The notes under the pieces were generated by a model, which was given only the letters and a program-made list of their open reading frames with translations, was not told the DNA's origin and made no database searches. A stretch of 64,000 nucleotides of DNA, from the NCBI GenBank assembly GCA_034096865.1, contig JAWQFJ010001305.1:62501-126500 (forward strand), written 5' to 3'. Below, piece by piece: positions 25,701 to 38,200 of the stretch (position 1 is the first letter of the stretch; every line of letters starts with the position of its first letter). The stretch is from Theodoxus fluviatilis. Taxonomy: Eukaryota > Mollusca > Gastropoda > Cycloneritida > Neritidae. Position numbers and translations under genes: made by a program.

Positions 25701-28700
25701 TCTCATCTTAACTTGACACCAAAGTGTGACATGAAAATTGGCTGCGGTGTAAAGTTGAGTTAAGACGAATGCTAACCAATTGACTAACAATTATGGTTTT
25801 ATTTCATTTCTTCTTGACCTAGGAGCAAAAATATCAGTAATACTTGGATGTTGAAGCTGCAATAAAGTTTTTGTGTTGAATAGTTTATCTTTTGTGGCTC
25901 TTTTTCTGAATGAATGGTGGAGTCAAGTTAAGATGAGACTCCAAACTGTCTTCTTCAAATACAACTAAACTAAAGATTGCATTCAGTTTTTCTTTTCTGT
26001 ACAGTTTAGACATCACCTAATGCATCATATTTATGTGAAATGAAGAGTGTATCATTACTGTATAGAAAGTTTATTTTGAAATATTTGTGTCACACCAATA
26101 CTCACCACCTCTGCACTCTTGACCACATACAACAAGAAGGGCAAAGCCCATACGACTCACATGCTTGACCTTGACCTTTATATGACCTTGACCTTCAGGT
26201 GACCTTCAAGGTCAAGGTCAAACAACTAAACCTACCAATGACATCATACACAAAGAAATGCTTTACAATTTTTCCTACCAAAATACATGTGACCTTGACC
26301 CGAGGTCAAGGTCATCCAAGGTCATGCAACACAAAGCTGTTAATTCAAGACATAGGAAGCACAATGGTGCTTATTGGCACTTTCTACCATGAGATATAGT
26401 CACTTTTAGTGGTTCACTACCCCATTTTGGTCACATTTCATAAGGGTCAAAGTGACCTTGACCTTGATGATATGTGACCAAATGTGTCTCATGATGAAAG
26501 TATAACATGTGCCCCACATAATTATTAAGTTTGAAACAGTTATCTTCCATAGTTCAGGGTCAAGGTCACTTCAAAATATGTATACAATCCAACTTTGAAG
26601 AGCTCCTGTGACCTTGACCTTGAAGCAAGGTCAACCAAACTGGTATTAAAAGATAGGGCTTGCTTTGACCTATATACCACTTTTAGCTAAGGTCGCCATT
26701 CTCAATAACGTGGGAGAAAATTGGGAAAATGTGAAAAATGACTGTTTTTGAGACCACATTTATGGCTCCTGTGACCTTGACCTTGAAGGTCAAGTCACTC
26801 TGTATGTTTTTTGAGGCCTTGTCATCATACACCATCATGCCACATTTGGTGTTGATAGACTTAATAGTCTCTGAGAAAAATCCAACGTTTAAGTTTTTTA
26901 CGCCCGGACGGACGGACGACACGGCTCAGTACATAGACTCACTTTTGCTTCGCATGTGAGTCAAAAATGGTCAAACTAGCTTTATTTACCCACTGGGCTA
27001 GCCAATGGCTAATGACTGCCAGCTGTCGTATAACAACTCATACCTTCCAATCTCTACTTCTTGCAGCCATTCCCACACTGCAACTAGCAGCCATCGAAGC
27101 CCCAGCCACTCTCCCTATGATTTCTTTCTCAACATCATTGTTCTATAATTTGCAATCATGTCACAATTTGGGGGCAGAGCTGCCTGCTGTTCCTCACATG
27201 GCTTCTGAATTTGGACCAATGAGGTGAAAAACTCAACAGCCCATAGCTTTGCTGGCAGCAAGAGACAGTGTGGAAATGGTGGTAAGGGGTGAGTAAAGTG
27301 GGATAGGACATTGTACATTAGAGCCATTTTTGTGTGAGCAAATATCCCTTTTATAAAGCAGTCTTGCTATCTGTAGCTACATGCACTGAAACCAATTCTA
27401 TCCACAGAGCTCTGGCTATAAATTTTGGGAATATCACAGCAATATGTATCACACAGTGTCTCTTTGAAACACAATGCAAGCCTAAGCTTCAACCTCATTT
27501 CATATCAAATCAAGGGGGGGGGGGGGGGGGGGGTGGGGGGGGGAGGAGAGTCATTTGTACTCATAAAAACAAAGCCAACAGGAAACGGGGAGTAAAAATA
27601 AATGAAACAAAATTAAAACAAATAAACCCAGGTGCCAGTGGAGCCAACGAGTAAACGTGAACAATGCAGCAGCAGCCAACGGCACAGCAGACACAGCAGG
27701 CACAGCAGACACAGCAGGCACAGCAGACACAGCAGACACAGCAGGCACAGCAGACAGCAGGCACAGCAGGCACAGCAGACAAGCAGGAAGACTCTCCTCT
27801 TCCAGGCTGGATGGCAACCTACCTGGGATGCCCAGGCCCACCACAGGAGTCTGCATGGCCGGTGACGGCGCCATGGACTTGGAAGCTGCCTTTTCCATTG
27901 CCCCTGCCTGGCTGGGAGTCTGGCTGCCAGCACTCTGGGAGGCCACCATCGTCTTGGGGACAGGGACTGCCGGCTTCCCTTCCTCCCTGGCCACAGCCAC
28001 TCCACCAGCCTTGGCAACCTGCTGCTGCTGAGCTGCTTGTGGGGTGCTGTGTGGGGAGGCTGTTTGACTGGAGGTGCTGTTTGCTTTGGATATTTTGGTT
28101 TTGTCTGCAAAGGCTTTAGTGCTTGCTTTTTCTTTGTCAACTCCCGATTTCTTCCCATCCTCCTCTCCAGAGCTGGCCTCGGCAGCACTGGAGGAAGAGT
28201 CCAGGTCAGCTCCGATGCCCTTGGAGTCTTTCTCTCCTGCAGCAGGAGCAGGACTGCCTCCAGAAGCTTTGGAGGCCTTAGTAGAGGTAGTGTTGGGCTT
28301 CTCCAGAATGAGGACCTTGTTGCCCATGTGCACAATGCTGGTCTTGGGTGCTATTATCTTAGTGTCTTTGGTGCTGGAGGCAGCCAGAGACTTGAGAGAC
28401 AGGTTGATGCCCTTGCCAAGAACTGCAGAGGTGACTGCAGGGGTGGAAGTGGCACTGGTAGTTGTGGTAACTGCAGTGGTGGTGGCCATTCTGAGAATGG
28501 CATTCTTGCCCAATAAAGACAGCAGGTCCTTGCTACTGGTTACACCCTTTTTGCCAAGGTCACCTCGACTGATGACCACTGCTGTGGCACCCTTGGGCAG
28601 ACCCTCCTTGCTCAGCAGCGACAGCACGCTGGAGGGTAGTGTCCGAGCCATGATGGGCTGTCCACTTGTAGATACCAGTTTCAGCATCTGGGGCATGGAC

Positions 28701-31700
28701 GTGAAGATCTTGGTCTCCCCACCCTCCTTCTTGATCTCCATGGAAGTCCCTGCCTCAGCAGTCTTGGAGTCCTTGGCATCAGTTGCAGGTTTGGAACAGG
28801 GAATAATCAGTGTCTTGGCTCCTGTCTTAGGGTCCTGCCCCTGGATGATGGCATTCACTGTTTTGGTCTGAGAGTAGATGCTGGAGAGCAGGTCAGTGCT
28901 GATAACTGAGCCTCCGCCTGTTCCTGAAGCATCCTTGATGATGATGCGAGGAAAATCCTTGCCGTCTTTTTTGAAGCCACCAGGAGGGCAAGTCACTATA
29001 CGGATAGTGCCTGCAGTGATGGAAATGCAGGGAAGAAACATGCTGCTGACAGACCTTCTCCCACCCCTTAGGAACTTCCTGCAGTTCAGAAGTAGCTGGC
29101 AAAGGGATTCAACTAGATCATTCCATCAAGTCTCACTCTTGTATGGTTAGGAGTCACTTCCTGTGACAACACACATTCATTTATTTGCAGCATCTGTAAT
29201 ACCCTCCACTTTCCAAGGGAATTAGGGTTCTACTTCAATGGCATTTTCATTAAACGATGGATTATCACCTAACTCTTGGGAAGAGTATTTATGACATGGA
29301 GGGTATTAACACTCTCTTGAAGCAAACTTTATCAATAAAATAGTTTCTGGCATTCACATTGATGAGGGAATTTCAAAGATACTACACAGTAGTATGGAAA
29401 TGGGTTAATCGATTCCTCAAAAATACACTCAACACTCTCTGAATTGGTTCTTGAAATTTACCTGCTACTTCTGGAATCAACTGCAGGAAATCTATCAGCA
29501 GCACATTTTCAGAGCAGTGAGTCAATTAGGGTACACACATGAGACATTCCACACAGGTCCCTCATCGAGGAGGCCTGCCTGGCCTGGTTGGTCCAAGGGT
29601 GAGGATCTCTGTGGACAACATCAATGCCGGCTGCTACTGTGGCTGCACATTCCCAGTCCCAGGGAGTCCGGTCACAGTTGCCAGGACAGTGGAGGACTGT
29701 GCATGTGTTGGAATGTTGATCTTCTGCTGGAGAATGACTGCAGCATCTTGCTAGTGTTGGAGGGGTCCCCCTTGGTTCATTCTGTTTCCCAGCATCTGCA
29801 AGCGCTGTTCTTCTAAAAGGCTGAGTGCTGTTCTTCTAACCCTCTATTGCACATCTAGAATCAGCTATGTATGGGTTTAAACACTCTTAAGAGTTGTATG
29901 TGCACCAAGGACATCTATGGCAGTGCATTAATACCTGATTCTAACTAGAGTCCTTACTAGAATTACCAAATGACTACTTCATGTAGCAACACTACACCTA
30001 GGCTGTTTCTAGAAGGGTGGGTTGTGCATGTGTGCATCTGCTCGAGTCTGTACTGCATGCATCACATCTATTTGGGAGAGTTTGCTGCCAAGATCAGCCA
30101 ATGCCACTTCCAAGTAGTGGCAGCAGAGGCACTATCTCACCATAGAGAGCAAGGGCTACTAGTTTGAGGCATGTGCTCACAGGGATCTTACCCTTGCATA
30201 TGCCAGCTTTGACACCTGAGGCCAGAAATATCAGCTCTTAAGTGACTGCTGTGTTTAACATGTATATACATACACCTGAGTGTTTAGAAGCTATCATATT
30301 TCATGCCAACAGAAAAATAATCTCTTTCCATTGTTTGAGGGATAACTATTCTGCTGCTGAAAATTGAAAGTATAAATTCTGATGACTGAAATCATCTGTA
30401 GACAATAATTAACAGTCATTTGTGCATGCATGCAAGTCAAATATCTGAATCAACAGGTCTCTTCAGCTCATGATTTCTGTCTAGAGCAAAAGGGTTGGAT
30501 AATTTGGAGCACTTTTGGCAGTGAAGGATGGCATTTCTCAGTCTCCACATCCCGAGCCAGATTGCAGCTCTTGATGGACAGCCATACATCAAGGTGGGAC
30601 CAACCAAGTCCAGGCAGAGGGACAATAACACTCCTAGTCTACAGGACGTAACAAAGATGAGGCTCGCCTTGAAAAGAGACCCAGTGACTGAGATGGTTGG
30701 GAATGTCAGTTTTGATCTGTGTATAGAAACTTTCAAATCCTTCACTATTTTCTTCCTGACTTCGCTGCATCTCACGACTTAACGTGTTAGCGTTGGCATT
30801 TCACTGCTTTGATCCTAATGCTCTAGTGCCTGAACAGAAGCTACTAGCAGCCATGGTTTCAGTTACAATCTCTATATTACTCAAACTAAAATGAATGGAC
30901 TACCCAATAGACAAAACTGCATATTGGCGTGCCAACAATTCCAGATTCTTCAAGAATAAAAAACAAACACAAAGGAAGATTCGACTTCTGACATATTTAT
31001 CAACCAAACTTAAAACAATGACAATTACTAAAACAACACATGGCTCTTCTTGAAAAGAACAAAATTCAAATAAGCAATACACTACCATCAGGCCCTCCAT
31101 GAGGCTTATGCTATCACAGCCAACGACACCTGTTTACAACACTTCACATACTGTCACCATCTTACAGATACTGAACAGAGAATGTCTGGAACTTGGCTCA
31201 AAACTGAAGCATGTTGCCCACAAGTCAGTCAATGGATCTCTTTGCAACATCTCCACATCATCACTGAAGTACTGAGCTACAGAGGGACAAACATATGGAA
31301 CATTTACAGGGGCAAAGTGACATATACAAGTATTGATTTAGCACACAAGATTGGAGTACCTAGTCATTGCAGGTAAAGCATTTGACCAGCAAAAGACAGT
31401 TATCGTTCCTTTTTTGTTTTTCTTCATCACTTTTGAAATCAATTCACACTTGTGACTAAATTACGCTTTTGGTCATTGCTGAACCGAAGAAAGGCATAAC
31501 ATCAAGGAACAGTCTCTTCCTCCACTCGGCTCACAGAGAGAGTTGGGAAGAGATCTTGGACTCCTCGCTGTCTGGCCCCGGGCCAGGTGTGGTGCGGTGT
31601 GGCCCTGGTGACCCATGCAGACATGAAGGCCACTAACCTGGAGACTGGGAGGTGGACAGCGTGGCTGCCACCGAGGCTGGGGCCCCTGAGGAGCCAGGGA

Positions 31701-34700
31701 GGCTGAGAGGCTGTGAGCCTTCCTTGGAACGCACTGCAAACAGCTTCCCATCCACAGTGCGGATGTAGATACCCTTGGGCGTCTTGATTACCAGCACCCG
31801 CTGGCCTGCTGGGATCTTGCTGACTGATCCAGCCTCAGTGGTGGCATTGCTTCCAGGCAAGGTGATCTCTGAAAAGAAGTGGTTGAGCATTCAGTGGAAA
31901 GCTTTGGGTAGTACATACAGGATGTACAATGAAGCCTTAACCAAGGTAGTTCTTGAAGAAGATTCAAGTTGATGCAGCAACACAGATTTCACTCACCTGT
32001 ACTGTGAGTCATCTAAAAATGTCCTCCAATAGCCTTACCTGTATTTATAAATTAAAAACTTTTTAGCATTTTTGTTTGAATTCCTTTCATGTAGGCAATC
32101 ACAATAAATAGTTTACATATGAATGGGTGCATGCCCTCCAAATTAGCCAAATGAAATATCTTATTCTAAAAGCAGAACTACAGGTGACAAACATTAGAAA
32201 TCACTCTTACAAATCTTACCCCCATGCACTGTTTTTGATGGGTACAAGACAAGTCAAGACAAGTGAAAGTGGAAAGCTAGACAAGAAGTGCAGAGTGAGC
32301 TAGCCCAGACAAACTTTCACAGAGTTGAGCAAGCCATGCAATGAAGTTGAGGGTCAAGCTGGACTACAACTCTGACACAGGGTTGAGGTCCAGCAGTTCC
32401 AGTTTCTGAGGAAGATGACACTTGCTTCCGCTACACTGACCCCTAAGTGCTTGTTCACTGCACTGAAAAAGCAACATCTTGAGAACAGAGTGCAACACTA
32501 GAGGTCCTGCCCCACGCTGATGTAGCAAGCTCAAATGAATATTTGAACAAGAAGGGCAAAGCCCATACGACTCACATACTTGACCTTGACCTTTGTATGA
32601 CCTTGACCTTCAGATGACCTTCAAGGTCAAACAACTACACCTAGCAATGACATCATACACTAAGAAATGCTTTACACATTTTTCCTACCAAAATACATGT
32701 GGCCTTGACCCAAGGTCAAGGTCATCCAAGGTCATGCAACACAGAGCTGTTAATTCAAGACATAGGAATCACAATGGTGCTTATTGGCACTTTCTACCAT
32801 GAGATATGGTCCATTTTAGTGGTTCACTACCCCATTTTGGTCACATTTCATAAGGTTCAAAGTGACCTTGACCTTGATGATATGTGACCAAATGTCTCTC
32901 ATGACGAAAGTATAACATGTGCCCCACATAATTATTAAGTTTGAAACAGTTATCTTCCATAGTTCAGGGTCAAGGTCACTTTAAGAAATTTAAACTAATT
33001 TCTATGTTTTCTTGACATACTTACCAGTAGACAACTCATAGGTATATGACCTTTCACCTCGAAAAAAGATTTGCATAAATCTTCCCCACCCACGTGGCCA
33101 CCCCATAAGCCAATGAAGTGGCTTCATCCATAGCGTCATAGCCAGTGAAAGGGAGGCAACTCTCCCATTTCCCGCGCATGCGCTCAGATACCAGGGTACT
33201 GGCCACGTGGCCTCACTTTCGACAACACACCGAGACTGGTGAAGATGCACAAAAATGGGGAGGAGGGTGGGAAAAATAATGTTGTCTACTGGTAAGTATG
33301 TCAAGAAAACATAGAAATTAGTTTAAATTTCTTAAAGTTTTCTATCCATACTGACCAGTAGACAACTCATAGGTATGATTACCCCAGCGGGAGGCGGGTG
33401 TGCATCCACGCAACAAAACTGCCAACAACTCACCACTCAAAGGCGAACAGCCGAACCCGCCACAACCAACTTGTTGATGCCACGGTATCATCCAGACGAC
33501 GGACGCGAACGTCACACAGGTAGTGATGCGTGAAAACGCAGCCACTGTGCCAGAACGCCTCCCTCATGAGATGAGCCAGCGATACATTCTTGGCAAAAGC
33601 CACAGAGGTCGCCACTTGCGAAGCTCATGAGGTCTGGATGCACCAACCGGAGGCAGAAGGCTCGCATGCCGATACGCATCCGCGATCAAGAGACGAATCC
33701 AGGAGGAAATGGATGTCGTCGATATCTCGCCGTGATCAATTTCAAGGAAAGAAAAAGCCTACGTCGGCGACAACGACGAGACTGAGTTCTGGCCAAGTAA
33801 CATTCAGTGCACGGACCGGACAGTGGACACAGTCAGGCTCGTGCGAAACGACGATACAAGAGAGACTCGTAATCGCAATACTCTGACAGTCGGAAAGAGC
33901 ACTCTGATTCTTGCAACGAAACTGCGTGAACACGCAGTCACTACGCCAGAACACCATCCTCATGAGAGGAGACAGCGACACAGTCTTGGCAAAAGCCATA
34001 GAGGTCGCTACCTATGAATCCCATGAGAATTAGCCACGTGAACCTGCGTCCGACAGCAGCCAAGCAGAAAGTCTCAACAAGCTCGCATTTGGGTGGCCAA
34101 TACCCGAACGAGGTTGCACGAGAGTGCACGCAGAGAGTTGGAGCTCGATGGGCTCCCCATCCGCCAGAGCCAGCAGATCAGGGAACCAGGAAGCTCCAGG
34201 CCAGAGAGGCGCGACCAGGATCATGCGAGGACGCTCCAGGGCGACCTTGGCCAACACCTTCGGAAGAAGGCGCGTGGGAGGAAAAGCGTATACTTCCATG
34301 CCCGACCACGACCGAGCGAAAGCATCTCGGCCGAGAGCCATTGGATCATGCATGGGCGAGAAGTAACATGGCAAACGCGCGTTGAACCGGGTGGCAAACA
34401 GATCCACCATCGGTTTGCCCCAACGAAGCCACACCCGTTCTAGCGCCTGATGCGCACGGCCGTCCAGCAGGCGCTGAATTGGGCTGTTTAGTTGAAGCGA
34501 ACTATGTATCTCTACAGGAGGACACTGCTCACGTTCGCATCCCGCGCCGGCCTGCAGCGCGCCTGAACTGATTCGCGCCCTCTTTGTTCTATGTATTTTC
34601 GCTTGGGAATCATTCTCGTTTATTAACACTGCTAGAGTTTCCCGAAAGCTCATATTGAATGTATTTGGTGTACACCTTTCAAGAGACATGCGGCTGCATT

Positions 34701-34991
34701 ACATATTACGGATACTTTCTTCTTTTCCCTGAAAACGGCCTTGAATGTCTGTGCGTGATTTTTGAAGCAGAACACTTCATGTAGTGTTGAACTACGCTCG
34801 GATCGCTCGCGCTGTGTCTACATGCCATTGGATATCTGTGCTTCGTTTGGACTAAACTAGAATTTCCACAACGTTCGTTTGTTGGATACTTCTGGAGTAC
34901 GTTTATTGACATCTTTGCAGCTGTATAGAGTATTCAGCTTATGATCGAGTACGTGTGCCCAACGCATCATGTTACAAGCGTCATAATGGAG

Positions 34992-35080
<89 letters not shown>

Positions 35081-35119
35081 TGACAGAGAGCTAGAGTGAC
35101 ACAGAGTGAGAGAGAGAGT

Positions 35120-35165
<46 letters not shown>

Positions 35166-35189
35166 CAGAGAGAGCTAGAGAGTGAAACA

Positions 35190-35227
<38 letters not shown>

Positions 35228-38200
35228 CGACTGAGTGGAAACTTACCTGGCACAATATCACATGGAGTGCAAAGACTTCTCTCCTCGCCGTTGGGAAAAA
35301 GTATCCGTTTTTCCGGTAAGACAGATTGAGTGTATGAATGTTACTGTGTCTGTTGCTTGAAAAATATAAGTCATATTAACTCTATGCTCACGACCGTGTT
35401 TGTTCGGAGTTGGAGTAAATAGCCAGATGCCAGCCACGCTGTGAAAATATGCTGTGCAGAAGCCGGCCGTTGAAGACGGATTGCATACAATCCACAATTC
35501 GTAGTCTATGCATGACGCATATCATCGTAAAGCAGAATTTCTGCTCTTTTCTGCTGAAATAGTTTAATTCATGCAGCACAAAGGAGCACAGGAAGGTTGA
35601 ACAAAAAACAGAAGTATTTAGAAAGCTAGTTTCAGTGGGGGATGAATAGCATGAGGCTCCTCGCTGCAAAATGTTATTTTAAGATTGCGTGACCCACTTC
35701 TTACCCCAGCATCGTGTAGCAGTGCGGCTGAACTAAACAGCCCTCTAGGAACGGCCGTGTGCGCTACAGTCCACTCTGTAGGCAGAACCTGATCCCTCCG
35801 ACTCAAATCATCAGCCAGCACATTCAACTTCCCGGGAATGAACTCCGTGGAAATGGAAATACCATGGGAAGAGGTCCAGACCAGAATCTCCTCAGCCTTG
35901 AGAGACAGAGTCGTAGAGACTGTGCCTCCTTGATGCCTGAGATAACTCAGACATGTGACACTGTCCCCTGAGACTGTCACGTGCCGATTCCGCAAGACCG
36001 ACAGCAATCCCTGAAGGGAGAGAAAAACTGCCTCCATCTCCAGAAAGTTGATGTGCAGCCGCGATTCGCTCTCAGACCAGAGACCGGACACCGAGTCCGT
36101 GTCTGTGTGCCCACCCCAACCGCTCCTAGAAGCATCTGTGAACAGATAGATGAGAGGACCACAGGGTCGGATCGGAACAGACGACTGGAGCCACGTCACG
36201 TCCGTCCAGCGCAAAGTGGCCGCGCGAAACCACTCCCCCAGCACCACAATCTGATCAAAATCTGAGCAGTTGGAGACTCGGCTGGCAAGTTGCCTCTGAA
36301 GAGGCCTCTTGGCGACCCGAGCCAAAGGCAACAGTGTAGCCATAGACTCCATCTTGCCCAGCAAAGAGAGAAGGGTGCGATAAGGAGCGGACTCCACACC
36401 ACGTAAGTGTGAGAGCAGAGCAACCAACGACTGCAACCTGTCCGAAGAAGGACGGACAGAGAAGGCGATAGTGTCAAACTGCATGCCTAGGTACTGAAAG
36501 GTAGTCGATGGGAGGAAATCAGATTTCTTCAGAGAGAAATTGAAACCCAGGCTCTGTGCAAGGTGAACAACCGTCCCCGTGTCATGGGCACATTGCTGAG
36601 ATGAGCGATGCAACACCAACCAATCGTCCAGATACATCCGCAGACGAACTCCCCTGCCCCTCACCACCATCGCCAACTGTTTGGTGACCTTGGTGAAAAT
36701 GAAAGGAGCCGTAGATAGTCCGAATGGGAGAGCAACGAATTGCAACACCCTGTCTCCCCAGACGAAGCGCAGATACTTCCACATGTCCGAGTGCATCGAG
36801 ATATGAAAGTACGCGTCCTGAAGGTCCAATGACGTGGCAAAATCACCAGGACGGATTGCATCACGTACCGACCTGGCCGACTCCATCTTAAACGGCATCT
36901 CGCGAACAGACTTGTTCAAGCGAGAGAGGTCTAACACCGGGCGAAAACCACCAGAATGTTTCACAACTGCAAAAATTCTGGAGTAAAACCCCGGTGAGAC
37001 CGGCGACACCTCCTGAACCACCTTTTTCTCCAGCAGAGAAGCGACCTCCTTTTCCAACACCCTTACCTTCTCAGGGTGAAGGGGCTTAGGAAAGGCCAGA
37101 GGCTCACGAGACAGACGCGGGGGGGTCGTGAACGGAATTCTATAGCCATCACGCACCACCCTCAGAATAGCGCTGTCGTGAATCTGCCGACGCCAAACGG
37201 CAAAAGCCCGTTTTAGAGCGTCCGCGCGCGTAGGGCGGGAGCGCAGACAGCGTGGCAAAGCACCGCAGCACACAGACTCCAACACCGACTGACGGTGGAA
37301 ACGAGGCACATCCGAAGCGACTGTCTCTTGCGCAAGAGGAATCGTCGGATGCCCCTCTCCCACCAGAGAAGCGTCAACATCCGATGTGGTCGGGTAGAAT
37401 ACACCGCCATCATCCGACTGGGACGCGTAGTCGACGCACGAGGAGGGAGAAGGCCGAAACCCGACCCCCGGAACCGACCGACGCACCGGAGACCCCGTGT
37501 AAGGAGAAACACGGGAGGCGGTCCCAGAAGGAGAGCCGGAAGGGAGCCGGGCGGACCGCCGTCGAAAACCCTCAGAGTCCGTAGACCCATGGGAGCGACT
37601 AGCAGAAACCCGCACCGGACTGAGCGATCGCGAAATAGAGCGTGACAAATCCCGAGGGATATAGTGTCGCGACTCGACGCTCCGCTCACGCCTAGACCCC
37701 CGAGAACGAACGGGAGAATCAGAGTCAAAGGGAAGATCGCGATCTGACAAGCGAACGCCCGATCCCCCAAGACCGGAGACAGGGTGCTGATCGAACTGCA
37801 AAAGCAAGCGATCGTCAGACACGCACCGCCTAGGGCGAGAATCTCGCACAAAAACACGTGATCGCGGGGGCGCCAAGGACCGGGGACGAACATCAGCACC
37901 GCGCGTGCCGTGAACGGACCCCCGCCCAACCCCATCCACTGCTCGATCGTGTCGAGACTCCCGACAAGGATGATCACGATCGAGTAATAGACCAGGCAAT
38001 CGTTGTGAAAACAAGAGAGGCTGATGATCAGACCGCAAAGCCAAAGACTGTGCGCGGTCGAAAGCAACGCCCCGCCGGTCGCGCTGATCGCCACGATCCC
38101 CAGATCGAGGAACAGAACGCCCGGAAGAGAAAGCAGCATGCCGATCGAACCAACCGGGCAAAGACGCCGTGGAATCGATCGCAACGCTCTGCCTGCCCCG

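Larger units (their letters stand above)
23748..26125. mobile_element. 2.4-kb segment bounded by 56-bp inverted repeats
   Basis: 23748-23803 (TGGTCAAGAGTACAGAGGTG onward to AAAATAAA) recurs inverted at 26070-26125 with two differences. Between them lie a tRNA-like SINE, a stretch containing two copies of CTATTCCGTCAATTG, a hairpin CCTCCAGTAAACCTGGAGG, and a mariner-type MITE beside the right arm. No transposase is seen. It could be one large non-autonomous element, or two opposed copies of a short repeat. Confidence 0.5.

Noticed and set aside
27551..27822. Extension of RAD54L2 exon M through a Cys/Leu/Ala/Val repeat
   Set aside because: A consensus CCAG/GTAGGT donor at 27822 yields the phase required by exon N. 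The extension is simple repeat.
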